This document shows, piece after piece, positions 8,329-16,627 of a stretch of DNA of 64,000 nt. Made by a program: the position numbers and the translations under genes. The notes under the pieces are model-generated. The model saw nothing but the letters and a program-made list of their open reading frames with translations, did no database searches and had not been told where the DNA came from. Origin of the DNA: Anaerolineae bacterium (GTDB lineage: Bacteria; Chloroflexota; Anaerolineae; Anaerolineales; Anaerolineaceae); the NCBI GenBank assembly GCA_013178095.1, contig JABLXK010000001.1, forward strand, positions 1 to 64,000. Direction: 5' to 3'. Positions within the stretch are counted from its first letter, which is position 1; each line of letters opens with the position of its first letter.

Positions 8329-8369
8329 CGGGCGACCCTTCGACTTGGCTCAGGGGTCGCCCGCTTTTT
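8329..8369 (+). terminator. Terminator-like hairpin after the nucleoside salvage operon
   Basis: CGGGCGACCC and GGGTCGCCCG arms enclose a 15-base loop and are followed by CTTTTT. It lies 50 bases after the last gene of the operon. It is nearly repeated at 8627, so it may also be part of a dispersed repeat. Confidence 0.65.
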
Positions 8370-8471
8370 GTTGGGTTTCGCTGTGCTTTGCAACATGCGG
8401 CTGGAAACCGCTGCTGTAGAGTATCTCCGCTCAATGCAACCTACCTGCTAGAGGACGTCACCCCTCCCCGC

Positions 8472-8503
8472 CCTCCCCATTTTTAAAAACGAAAATGGGG
8501 AGG
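8472..8503. repeat. Long hairpin in the spacer
   Basis: CCTCCCCATTTT pairs with AAAATGGGGAGG across a short A-rich loop. It could act as a terminator in either direction but has no clear T-tail. Confidence 0.5.
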
Positions 8504-8588
8504 GAGACACTGGAAATCGAGCGGAATTGAATGCCGGCCGAGATCCTTCGCTTTGCTCAGGATGACAACGATTGGGCAATTGTAGTTT

Positions 8589-8608
8589 GGCGGGTATAGA
8601 AACCCGCC
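8589..8608. repeat. Extragenic palindrome copy 2
   Basis: GGCGGGTATAGAAACCCGCC; outer arms and downstream CTA match copies at 8288 and 8734. Confidence 0.75.
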
Positions 8609-8622
8609 CTATAATAAACGGT

Positions 8623-8667
8623 AAAACGGGCGACCCTTCGATGGAACTCAGGGATCGCCCGTTTTTT
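8623..8667 (+). terminator. Second copy of the CGGGCGA/TCGCCCG hairpin with T-run
   Basis: AAAACGGGCGA at 8623 pairs with TCGCCCGTTTTTT ending at 8667, making a bidirectional terminator shape. Loop text resembles the hairpin at 8329, indicating duplication of a repeat module rather than two independent terminators. Confidence 0.6.
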
Positions 8668-8733
8668 GTCATTCCGGCCGAGATCCTTCGCCAAAAACGG
8701 CTCAGGATGACAATGAGAGGGCAACCGAAGTTT

Positions 8734-8753
8734 GGCGGGTATCTATACCCGCC
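8734..8753. repeat. Extragenic palindrome copy 3
   Basis: GGCGGGTATCTATACCCGCC. Arms are nine bases and perfectly complementary; third member of the family at 8288 and 8589. Confidence 0.75.
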
Positions 8754-8849
8754 CTACCGGACGCTCAGGATGACAATGAAGGGGCAACAAGCGGTCGCAC
8801 TGTTATCACCCCTCCCTACCCACCAAACAAGACCGGGGGTTAGGGGTGT

Positions 8850-9830
8850 TTACAACGGCTGAATCTCGAGCTGGTCGATGACCTGGCGCATGAGCGCGGC
8901 GGAATGCAGCAAGTCGGCCATTTCGCTTTCGTCCAGGTTGAGTTCCAGAACGCGCTCGACGCCATTCTGGCCGAGCACGGTCGGCAGGCTGAGATATACG
9001 TCCTCAATACCGTAGAGCCCCGGCACCAGGCTAGAGATGGAAAGCACGCTGTTCTGATCGCGCAGGATGCTCTCGACGATGCGCGCCAGGCCCATGCCAA
9101 CCGCGTAATAGGTGGCGCCTTTGCGTTTGATGATCTCGTAGGCGGCATTGCGCACCTCGTCGGTGATGCGCCGGCGGTCGTCGCCGCAGATTTCGTTGCC
9201 GATCTGGCGGCAGTAATCCTGCATGGGAACGCCGGCGATGTTGGCAGAGCTCCACACGGCCACCTCCGAATCGCCGTGCTCGCCAATGATAAAGGCGTGC
9301 ACGTTGCGCGCGTCCAGGTTGAAGCGCGTGCTGATCAGCGAGCGGAAGCGCGCGGTATCCAGCACCGTGCCGGAGCCGATCACGCGCGCCGCGTCCAGCC
9401 CGCTCAGCTTCCAACTGGCGTAACTGAGCACGTCCACCGGGTTGGTGGCGATCAGCAGGATGGCGCTGCGGTTGTATTCCAGCACCTGCGGCAGGATCTG
9501 GCGGAAGATGGCGGTGTTGCGCTTGAGCAGGTCCAGGCGCGTCTCGCCCGGGCGCTGCGAAGCGCCGGCGGTGATCACGATGATATTAGCCCCGGCGCAG
9601 TCGGCGTAATCGCCATGCCAGATACGCACCGGGCTGGAAAGCGGCACGGCATGGCTGAGGTCCATCACCTCGCCCTCGGTGCGCTCTTTGTCGACGTCGA
9701 TCAACACGATTTCGCCCGCCAGACCGTTCAGGATCAAGGCGTAGGCGAAAGTCGTGCCGACCTTGCCCGCGCCGATGATGGCGATCTTGTGCACGGGAGA
9801 GTTGTATAAACTGGAGTTGAAATTGTCCAT
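8850..9830 (-). CDS. ldh: L-lactate dehydrogenase
   Basis: A 326-residue NAD-dependent dehydrogenase interconverting pyruvate and L-lactate in the cytosol. IAIIGAGKVGTTFAY is the NAD-binding glycine motif, DVDKERTEGEVMDL follows, and the substrate loop ASQRPGETR has Gln at the specificity position, favouring lactate over malate (malate dehydrogenases have Arg there). IATNPVDV and the catalytic GEHGDSE His/Asp are present. Shine-Dalgarno GAGG precedes the ATG at 9830. It is single, convergent with the salvage operon. It fits a fermentative lifestyle. The N-terminal extension of about 12 residues before the Rossmann strand is slightly long. Confidence 0.92.
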   Translation of the reverse strand: MDNFNSSLYNSPVHKIAIIGAGKVGTTFAYALILNGLAGEIVLIDVDKERTEGEVMDLSHAVPLSSPVRIWHGDYADCAGANIIVITAGASQRPGETRLDLLKRNTAIFRQILPQVLEYNRSAILLIATNPVDVLSYASWKLSGLDAARVIGSGTVLDTARFRSLISTRFNLDARNVHAFIIGEHGDSEVAVWSSANIAGVPMQDYCRQIGNEICGDDRRRITDEVRNAAYEIIKRKGATYYAVGMGLARIVESILRDQNSVLSISSLVPGLYGIEDVYLSLPTVLGQNGVERVLELNLDESEMADLLHSAALMRQVIDQLEIQPL

Positions 9831-9917
9831 AATGATCCTCTTGATAATACCTGGCCATTCACGTGATTGTACATGCTGCGTATCTAATAATATAGAATAA
9901 TATCATAAAAATACAAT

Positions 9918-9946
9918 AAAAACCCGGAGTTAAGAATCCGGGTTTT
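9918..9946 (-). terminator. Terminator of the ccmF operon
   Basis: AAAACCCGGA and TCCGGGTTTT form a ten-base-pair stem with an eight-base loop. Read on the minus strand it is followed by a T-rich tract (TTTTTATTG) and lies just after the ccmF stop. Confidence 0.75.
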
Positions 9947-9979
9947 GTGTTTGCAGAGGCGGGATATCGGCCAGGAATG

Positions 9980-11965
9980 TCAGCGCGGTTTGCGCCTGAA
10001 GAAACCCATCAGACCGCCCAGGAGCATCAGCACGCCGCCGGCCCAAATCCAGTTGATCAAGGGGTAGAAAGCGATGCGCACGGGATAGGTCTCATCAGCC
10101 GAGCGCGGCGTTTGTTCCAGGATGACCTGCGCGTCCTGCAGCCAGCCGGCGGCCAGGCCGGGGCGGGCATACAGCGTGCCCAGCTTGGTGAAATGGATCA
10201 CGGCGGGGCGCACCTCGCGCACAGTGTCCCCATGGGTGATACCGACCGGCACTTCGAACACCACGTTGCCGCTGGCGTCGAGGCTGCTGGCGAATTCTCC
10301 GGCGCTAAATTCAAAACCGTTCACACGGATGGGGCTGCCGGCGGCTAACTGCCCTTCGTAAGTGCCGCTGAGGGTTTCCACCCCCAGAATGCCCAATGCC
10401 AGGACGGCCAGACCGAGGTGGATCAGGTTCACGCCCAGGCGCGGCAGGGGGAAGGGTTTTTTGGAAAAAACCGGCAGCAGGCATTCGCGCGCAAAGTTTC
10501 GCAGCCAACTGGCCAGGAAAAAAGACGCGGCCCAAAAACCGGCGGCGGCCGGCAGGCCGAGCGGGTAGCGCAACAGCAGAAATATCGGAACCGGCACAGT
10601 GAGCAGCGCCAACCAGGCGATAACTCTCCCGGCGCGCTGCGGATGGTTGTCCAGCAGGCCGGCCAGCGGGCAGAGCGCGGTCAGCAGGATCAGCAGCAGA
10701 AACGGCAGGGCTGTCCAGCGCTCATAATCGGCGATGCTGAAACTGGCGGACGCCCCGCCGAAGAGCTGCGAGGTGAGCGGCAGGGTTTGACCGAACAGGC
10801 TGACCAGTACCAAAGCGGCCAGACAGGCGTTGAAGCCCTTGAGGATGCGCTCTTCCCAGTTGGCGGGTTTGGGCGCAGCGGATTGCGAAGAATCGCCGCG
10901 GCGGAAAGCCAGCAGGAAGAGGGACGCGCACAAGTGCAACAGGATCAGCACGGTCAACACCGGCCCCATGGCGCCGCTGCTGTAGGCGTGCACCGATTCC
11001 AGGATGCCGGAGCGCGTTATCAGGATGCCGAACAGGGTCAGGATCACGATGGCGAGCGTGAAGGCGTTGGTCCAGCGCTGAAAAGCATGGCCGCGCAGCT
11101 GCATGCGTATGGAATGGATCAGGCCGAAAGAGAGCAGCCAGGGCACCAGGCCGGAGATTTCCACCGCGTCCCAGCCCCAATAGCCGCCCCAACCCAGGAT
11201 GGTGTAGGCCCACCAGGAACCAAGGAACATGCCGGCGGTCAGCATGACCCAGGAGACCAGCACGACCGGATACAGGCGGCGCAGCCAGGCGGCGGGATCG
11301 CCGCCCTTGATCAGGGAAGCCAGCAGGAACGCGTAGGGGATGAAGAACCCGATCAATCCCAAATAGAGCGTGGGCGGATGCAGCAGCATGGCAATGTGGC
11401 GCAGGCTGGGGTTCATGCCCTGCCCGTCTTTGGGCAGCAGCAAGGCGGCATTTTCCGGCGGAAAAACGGCATAGCTGACTTCGCCGGCGGGCAGTACCCA
11501 GCTCTTCAGGAAGGGATTGGCGAAAAACACGTCCGGCAGGATGAAAAACAGCAGGGTTGTCTGCAGCACCAGCAGAATGGTTTTAACGAGCGCCGCGCCG
11601 GAACCGCGAGCCAAGCGGATGGACAAGGAAGCAGCCGCGGAAAGCAGGAACGAGAAGAACAACAGGGAGCTGGCCTGCGCCGACCAAAGCCCGCCCAGGC
11701 GTTCCAGGGGAGTCATGGCGTTCTCAACCGCGTTGAAAACCACCTGGTACTGGTAAGCGCCCAACTGAAGCAGCGCGCCGAGCGCGAGCACCGCCAGCCC
11801 CAGCAGCATCGTCTGCGCATAGGCAAGCCAAGCTGCCAAAGCCTCCAGACCCTGCGGACGGCGGAAGTGCAGGAAAACGCATAAGACGATCAGAGCGGCG
11901 CACAGAATGAAAGCGCCGGTCAGCCCCATATAACCCAGCATGCCGATGAAATCCGTGATGGCCAT
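9980..11965 (-). CDS. ccmF: CcmF-type cytochrome c haem lyase subunit
   Basis: A 661-residue polytopic membrane protein with about 14-15 hydrophobic segments. The tryptophan-rich haem-handling (WWD) signature GWGGYWGWDAVE occurs near residue 255, with LHPPTLYLGLIGFF before it, and GILITRSGILESVHAY follows, all typical of CcmF/NrfE. It would attach haem to apocytochrome c outside the membrane in system I maturation. It is last in an operon with a pentaheme cytochrome c (its plausible client) and a flavocytochrome. Other system I genes (ccmE, ccmH) are not in the window. The start ATG at 11965 lies 20 bases after the preceding stop. Confidence 0.9.
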   Translation of the reverse strand: MAITDFIGMLGYMGLTGAFILCAALIVLCVFLHFRRPQGLEALAAWLAYAQTMLLGLAVLALGALLQLGAYQYQVVFNAVENAMTPLERLGGLWSAQASSLLFFSFLLSAAASLSIRLARGSGAALVKTILLVLQTTLLFFILPDVFFANPFLKSWVLPAGEVSYAVFPPENAALLLPKDGQGMNPSLRHIAMLLHPPTLYLGLIGFFIPYAFLLASLIKGGDPAAWLRRLYPVVLVSWVMLTAGMFLGSWWAYTILGWGGYWGWDAVEISGLVPWLLSFGLIHSIRMQLRGHAFQRWTNAFTLAIVILTLFGILITRSGILESVHAYSSGAMGPVLTVLILLHLCASLFLLAFRRGDSSQSAAPKPANWEERILKGFNACLAALVLVSLFGQTLPLTSQLFGGASASFSIADYERWTALPFLLLILLTALCPLAGLLDNHPQRAGRVIAWLALLTVPVPIFLLLRYPLGLPAAAGFWAASFFLASWLRNFARECLLPVFSKKPFPLPRLGVNLIHLGLAVLALGILGVETLSGTYEGQLAAGSPIRVNGFEFSAGEFASSLDASGNVVFEVPVGITHGDTVREVRPAVIHFTKLGTLYARPGLAAGWLQDAQVILEQTPRSADETYPVRIAFYPLINWIWAGGVLMLLGGLMGFFRRKPR

Positions 11966-11985
11966 AGTTGCTGCGATTATCTCAA

Positions 11986-13305
11986 TTAAGCCATCTCATA
12001 TTTTTCGGAAACGACCTGCCTGGCCGGCACTTGCATGGCGCGCAGGATGGCTTCCATGGCATCGATCATCACCAGCGGACCGCAAATGAAATAGAACAGC
12101 TCCGCGCGGTTGGCAGGCAGCTCGCGTTCCAAGAGCGAACGGGTGATGAAGCCGGTCTCGCTCTTGAGATGTTCAGCTGGCGTTTCCAGAACGTGGGTGA
12201 TTTTCAGGTTGAGCTTTTTCTGCAGATTATCCAGTTCTTTGAAATAAGCAATTTTTGTGTCGTCCGGATTGCCATAGAACAGGTGGATCGGGCGCCGGTC
12301 TTTTTCATCGGCCAGCGTATGGAGGATGCTCAACATGGGCGCGATGCCGATGCCGCCGGCCAGCAGCACCAGGCCTTTTTGCATGCGCGGGTCGGCCAGC
12401 GAAAAATTGCCATACGGCCCATCCACGTAGACCGTCTCGCCGCCTTGCAGTTTGCCGATCGCGGCGGTGAAATCACCGGCATCCTTGATGGAGAAGCGCA
12501 GTTCGCCCTCGCGATGGGCGCTGCCGGAAAACGAGAAAGGATTGCGGTGCAGGGTGAAGGGCGAGCTGTTGACGTTGAGCCAGGCCACCTGCCCGGCTGC
12601 GAAGCGCATGCCCGCGTGGCCTTGCGGCGCGAGCACCAGCGTCCAGGTATCCGGCAGTTCGGTGACGAGCTGCTTGACAATGTACGGATGGCGCTGTATA
12701 TCCAGCGGTTTCAACACGCGCACGTAGACGGTCGCGCCGACCCAGATGAGCACTGTGAGCAGCCAGGCGATGCGCATGGCGGGAGCCGACATGTAATAGT
12801 CCACTTTGAGAAGGTGGATGAGCGCGAACACGGCAATGATCATGGCCAGCAGGTCGTGCAGACCGTGCCAGGCGTTGTAATCCAGGCGCAGGTCCTTGCG
12901 CAGCACGGAGGTGACGGCAATCAGGAGCAGGGCTGCCAGGCCGATCATACCGGCTTGCGCGCGCCAGGGCGCCGTGAGCGGATTGAGCAGCAGCAAGGTG
13001 TTGGGATTATTGATCACCAGGATAACCGGATGCAGGAATACCAGCAAAACCGACAGGACGGAGAGTAAGTGATGGGCGCGGTAGATGCCGTCCATCTCGA
13101 ATACCTCGGACAGGAAGCGGATGCGGGCGGTCGGCAGGAATTGCAGACCGGCCAGTGAAAGCCCAACGAATCCCAAAATGACGGAAAAATCGCGCCAAAA
13201 ACTGCGCCCGGCCGGCATGGGGAACAGGAAAAACACGATCACCGGCAGGAATACCAACAGAATATAAACCGCCAGAGCCAGCAGGCGTTTGGCAGACTGA
13301 TTCAT
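11986..13305 (-). CDS. Ferric reductase-like membrane flavocytochrome (haem b plus FAD/NAD(P)H domains)
   Basis: A 439-residue protein. Residues 1-200 hold about six membrane helices with two His pairs, H78/H92 and H150/H164, each 14 residues apart, as in bis-haem NOX/ferric-reductase cores. Residues 215-439 form a ferredoxin-NADP reductase-like module: HRNPFSFSGS (FAD binding, RxxS), VDGPYGNF, LLAGGIGIAPMLSIL (nucleotide binding) and ICGP near the C-terminus. It would pass electrons from NAD(P)H through FAD and haem b across the membrane. The neighbouring pentaheme cytochrome is the likely outside acceptor. Oxidant-producing or metal-reducing roles are alternatives that sequence cannot separate. 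Confidence 0.82.
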   Translation of the reverse strand: MNQSAKRLLALAVYILLVFLPVIVFFLFPMPAGRSFWRDFSVILGFVGLSLAGLQFLPTARIRFLSEVFEMDGIYRAHHLLSVLSVLLVFLHPVILVINNPNTLLLLNPLTAPWRAQAGMIGLAALLLIAVTSVLRKDLRLDYNAWHGLHDLLAMIIAVFALIHLLKVDYYMSAPAMRIAWLLTVLIWVGATVYVRVLKPLDIQRHPYIVKQLVTELPDTWTLVLAPQGHAGMRFAAGQVAWLNVNSSPFTLHRNPFSFSGSAHREGELRFSIKDAGDFTAAIGKLQGGETVYVDGPYGNFSLADPRMQKGLVLLAGGIGIAPMLSILHTLADEKDRRPIHLFYGNPDDTKIAYFKELDNLQKKLNLKITHVLETPAEHLKSETGFITRSLLERELPANRAELFYFICGPLVMIDAMEAILRAMQVPARQVVSEKYEMA

Positions 13306-13320
13306 GTTCGCCTCCTCGCG

Positions 13321-14448
13321 CTAATCAGGGCGCACCAGCCCGCTCGTGTCCAACTCGACGACCTGCGCCAGGTCTTCAATGCTGTCGTAAAGCAGCTGCA
13401 GCATGTAATCGCCGTTGTGGAGATACCCGGCTTCATCCTTGGCGCTGAACTGGAAGTTGAAAGCGGCGCGCATCAGGCGCGGCGTGATGGATTTGAACTG
13501 GTTGGCGAATACAGCTTCGCCCTCGTCCACCTTGCCGTTGGCGTTGCTGTCGTTGAACCAGTATGGATACTGATCCGCCCACAGGAGCGGCTGGGAAAGC
13601 CGGCTGGACGCATACTGCTGCATGGCGCGGTAAAGCACGCCGCGCATGCCTTCGATCTCGTAATAAATTCCTTTGACCTGACCATTGCCGTCATAATCCA
13701 CTTTCGAAACGGTGACGTCGCGGTAATCGGAGTAGCCGGTCACGTTGGAATGGCAGGCAGCGCACAGGTTGTCATCGTCGCCATAATTCTGGCGGATGTG
13801 GAGCGAATGCGGATCGTGGCACTGGGTGCAGGTCTGCACGCCGTTGGCATGCAGGAAGCGCCCGGTATAGGACTTGCCTTCATATTGAAAACCGCTCTCA
13901 GCCTCCGCGCCCATTTGCGTGGCGGCCGCGAAGGCGTAATGCGGGGCGGCAAAAGCGCCCTCCGCGATCAGCTCATCATCGCCATAATCCCCGGCGGCGG
14001 CCTTCACGTCGGCGCCCGCGCCTGTTCCGCTATGGCAGGAGCCGCACAGCGCGTCGGGATTGCCCATGGAAATTTGGGCTCCGGAGGGGAAAGACGCGAC
14101 CTGCAGCATGTCCGCTTTTTCATTGTGGCAAACTTCGCATGAAATTACTGAATTGACCGCCGCGGGCGCGTCCACGGCCAGCCCGGCGCTGCCATCCTGG
14201 CCGAGAAAATCGAGGAAACCGTCTCCGCTGTGGCATTTGGCGCAATTGACCGGCACGAGCGGGGGTTCGTCCTCGTTCCAGTGCGTGAAAGATTCCGCGG
14301 AGGCGTCGGCGTGGGCGGACCCCCACCAATCGACGCTTACTTCCTGCACGGAACGCGCTTCTGCGGCCTGGCGGGCAACGTAGATGTACCAGCCGGCCAG
14401 CGCGGCAACGATAAACAGGATCGAAAGGATAAACGTACGGTTTTTCAT
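13321..14448 (-). CDS. Pentaheme c-type cytochrome, membrane-anchored or secreted
   Basis: A 375-residue protein with an N-terminal hydrophobic segment (residues 6-25) acting as signal anchor and five CxxCH haem sites at about C69, C104, C135, C207 and C229. DPHSLHIRQ contains distal His candidates as in NapC/NrfH or doubled-CxxCH-like cytochromes. The C-terminal 130 residues are haem-free and include an EF-hand-like DSNANGKVDEGE loop. The start at 14448 is set by GGAGG five bases upstream; a TTG four codons earlier overlaps that site. It is first in an operon with the flavocytochrome and CcmF, pointing to an outward electron transfer chain. The terminal acceptor is unknown. Confidence 0.85.
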   Translation of the reverse strand: MKNRTFILSILFIVAALAGWYIYVARQAAEARSVQEVSVDWWGSAHADASAESFTHWNEDEPPLVPVNCAKCHSGDGFLDFLGQDGSAGLAVDAPAAVNSVISCEVCHNEKADMLQVASFPSGAQISMGNPDALCGSCHSGTGAGADVKAAAGDYGDDELIAEGAFAAPHYAFAAATQMGAEAESGFQYEGKSYTGRFLHANGVQTCTQCHDPHSLHIRQNYGDDDNLCAACHSNVTGYSDYRDVTVSKVDYDGNGQVKGIYYEIEGMRGVLYRAMQQYASSRLSQPLLWADQYPYWFNDSNANGKVDEGEAVFANQFKSITPRLMRAAFNFQFSAKDEAGYLHNGDYMLQLLYDSIEDLAQVVELDTSGLVRPD

Positions 14449-14543
14449 AAATACCTCCAAGGTTGTTAGCAGGACAGCCTGGGGGCTGCATCCAGATGTC
14501 CTCCACCGGAACCAAAACCGGCAGAGCGTGTATTCTTGTTTTC

Positions 14544-14591
14544 AGTATACCTGATTTGAAATTAATCCAAAAGTCAGAAACTGACTTTTGG
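14544..14591 (-). promoter_or_regulatory. Perfect inverted repeat overlapping the likely promoter of the cytochrome operon
   Basis: CCAAAAGTCAG (14567-14577), AAA, CTGACTTTTGG (14581-14591) is a perfect palindrome. On the minus strand a TATACT -10 (14544-14549) lies immediately downstream, so the palindrome covers the -35 region. This arrangement fits an activator or repressor site for the cytochrome operon; it could also influence the divergent metallopeptidase unit. Confidence 0.45.
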
Positions 14592-14782
14592 GCATTCCGA
14601 AAATAATTACAGGTGTTGTCCAGACAAAGATTGAAACTGCGATCCTGCCGCAGTACAATGATTTGGGAGGGAAATGGCAATCCGGCAAATTTCAAGCCGT
14701 TTATTCTCGCAACTCACTCATCATTTTCTCCCGGTTGCCGCTATGCAACCGCAAGGATTGGCTTTTTTCAGGAGGTGATGCA

Positions 14783-16627
14783 ATGAAAGAAGCACTACTT
14801 CCGATCCTGGTCCAGGATCCGGTTTTAAAAAACCACAAGAGAATCATCGAAGGTTACAAAGCCAGGCGGGACTTCTTTTTAGATGGCCCGCTCACCGATA
14901 CGGTGGCGATCCTGGATTTCGACCCGGTCAACGGCGAGCTGTCCAAGGGCGCGCATTTCAATAAGGGGAAGATCGTGGGATGGTTCGAGGATGACCGCAA
15001 GCGCAAGATCCGCGACTTTTCCGGGAAAGAAATCTACACACCGGCCTTCATGCAGGCCAGCGTCTTCGCCACTGTGTTGAAAACGCTGGATCTGTTTTAT
15101 AAAAAGAAGGACCCACGCGATTTGAGCGGCAAGTCGGCAAAATCCGATGAAAAGCCGATGAATGAGAATAAAGTCAGATATGGGGAGAATTGCCTGGGGC
15201 GCCCGCTGACCTGGGCGTTCAACGCGTCCCAATTGCTGGTCATCCCGCGCGCGGGGGAGATGGCCAACGCCTACTACCAGCGGGATTCGCACAGCTTGCA
15301 GTTCTTCTATTTTCCCTCGGAAAAAAGGCCGGACAAGATCATCTTTGCGTGCCTGTCGCGCGATATCGTGGCGCACGAAACCGGGCACGCCATCATCGAC
15401 GGCATCGCGCCGCACCTGATGGACGCGGCTTCCCCGCAATCGCTGGCCATCCACGAAGCCCTGGCTGACATCATCGCCATGCTGGTGGCTTTCACCAGCC
15501 GCGAATTGACCTCCCAGGTTTTGGATAGGCAAAATGGCTCCATAAAGGACGTCAGCGCGATCTCGACCATTGCCGAGGAATTCGGGCAGGCCTGCGGCCA
15601 CCGGGATGGACTGCGCAACCTGGTGAATCAAAAGAACCTGAATCCTGCAGACAAGGTAAACGGTGTACGGCGGGCGGAGCCGCACGAGCTGAGCGAAGTG
15701 TTGAGCGGCGCGTTGTACAAGCTGATGGTGAACATTCACGAGCAGCTCACCGATGAATTGAAAGAACAACCGCAATACCAGAAAAGAAAAAAACCGCGCT
15801 ATTCGGCCTCCGGCTTCGCGTTGCAGAAAGCCATCAACCGCTTCGTACGCATGACCTTCCGCGCGCTGGATTACCTGCCGGTAGGCTGCGTATCTTTCGC
15901 TGATTACGGGCGCGCCATGATCGCCGCGGACAAGATCGCTTATCCCAATGACCCCAAAATGCGCGGCTGGATCCGCGAAGAATTCCAGAAACGATCCATC
16001 ATCACCAATATTGGAGACCTCGCACCGATCGTCAAACCGAGACGCCATTCGTTGGGAAAAGTCAAAACAGCCGAACTTCACGCGAGCGACTGGGTCGCCT
16101 ACGAATACGCCAACGCCCACCGCGGCTTGCTGGGAATCCCAGCAAGAATCCCCTTCCAGGTGCACCCGCGGTTGGACGTCACCAAGCAATATGAGGGGGA
16201 CCGAAGCGCGCGCGAATGTATTTTTAAAGTATCCTGGGAACAGGAGGAAGCCAACCCGTCCTATCCGAACCTGCCGACGAGGCGCAAGGTCACGGTGGGC
16301 AGCACGGCGGTTTTCGACTGGGAAAGCGGCCGGCTGCTGACTTTACTTACCAACGCCAGGCCGCCGGAAAAACTGGCGGATGCCAGGCGGGAAATTTACT
16401 TCACACGCGAGATCCATGAAAACCGGAAAAAAGAATACGACGCGCAAGAGCTGGACCGGGATATTTTCATCCGGGAATTAATGGAGCAAGGCGCGCTGCG
16501 TTTCGGGGCGCAGGCGCTGGGCCCGGACGGCAAACCCCTGCCGTCGGTGATCCGCGGTGAGGTTGTGAAGGACGTGATGAAACTGCAGAATACCTTTAAT
16601 TACCTGCACATCGCGGAGGTGGAATGA
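14783..16627 (+). CDS. Thermolysin-like (gluzincin) zinc metallopeptidase of unknown role
   Basis: A 614-residue protein. HETGH at residues 198-202 is the zinc HExxH motif, and IHEALADI (E225) supplies the third ligand in the position and context of thermolysin-family peptidases. No signal peptide or membrane segment is visible, so it is probably cytoplasmic, unlike secreted M4 enzymes. The flanking N- and C-terminal regions (about 130 and 350 residues) are not recognised. ATG 14783 is preceded by a near-perfect GGAGGTGAT. Its stop overlaps the start of the MBL-fold gene, so the two are translationally coupled and probably act together. Substrate is unknown; peptidase activity is inferred from the motif. 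Confidence 0.65.
   Translation: MKEALLPILVQDPVLKNHKRIIEGYKARRDFFLDGPLTDTVAILDFDPVNGELSKGAHFNKGKIVGWFEDDRKRKIRDFSGKEIYTPAFMQASVFATVLKTLDLFYKKKDPRDLSGKSAKSDEKPMNENKVRYGENCLGRPLTWAFNASQLLVIPRAGEMANAYYQRDSHSLQFFYFPSEKRPDKIIFACLSRDIVAHETGHAIIDGIAPHLMDAASPQSLAIHEALADIIAMLVAFTSRELTSQVLDRQNGSIKDVSAISTIAEEFGQACGHRDGLRNLVNQKNLNPADKVNGVRRAEPHELSEVLSGALYKLMVNIHEQLTDELKEQPQYQKRKKPRYSASGFALQKAINRFVRMTFRALDYLPVGCVSFADYGRAMIAADKIAYPNDPKMRGWIREEFQKRSIITNIGDLAPIVKPRRHSLGKVKTAELHASDWVAYEYANAHRGLLGIPARIPFQVHPRLDVTKQYEGDRSARECIFKVSWEQEEANPSYPNLPTRRKVTVGSTAVFDWESGRLLTLLTNARPPEKLADARREIYFTREIHENRKKEYDAQELDRDIFIRELMEQGALRFGAQALGPDGKPLPSVIRGEVVKDVMKLQNTFNYLHIAEVE

Larger units (their letters stand above)
8279..8849. 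other. Repeat-rich 570-bp intergenic region without a gene
   Basis: No credible gene is seen. The region has three copies of a roughly 20-bp palindrome (GGCGGG...CCCGCC), two long GC hairpins ending in T-runs, a GC-rich hairpin at 8472-8503 and three copies of a fragment containing CTCAGGATGACAA (near 8556, 8700 and 8764). These look like dispersed extragenic elements that have accumulated between the salvage operon and the convergent ldh gene. Confidence 0.7.

Noticed and set aside
10418-11884. 488-codon plus-strand frame opposite ccmF
   Set aside because: It is Gln/Gly/Arg-rich antisense shadow of the ccmF codons; ccmF has clear family motifs and membrane segments.
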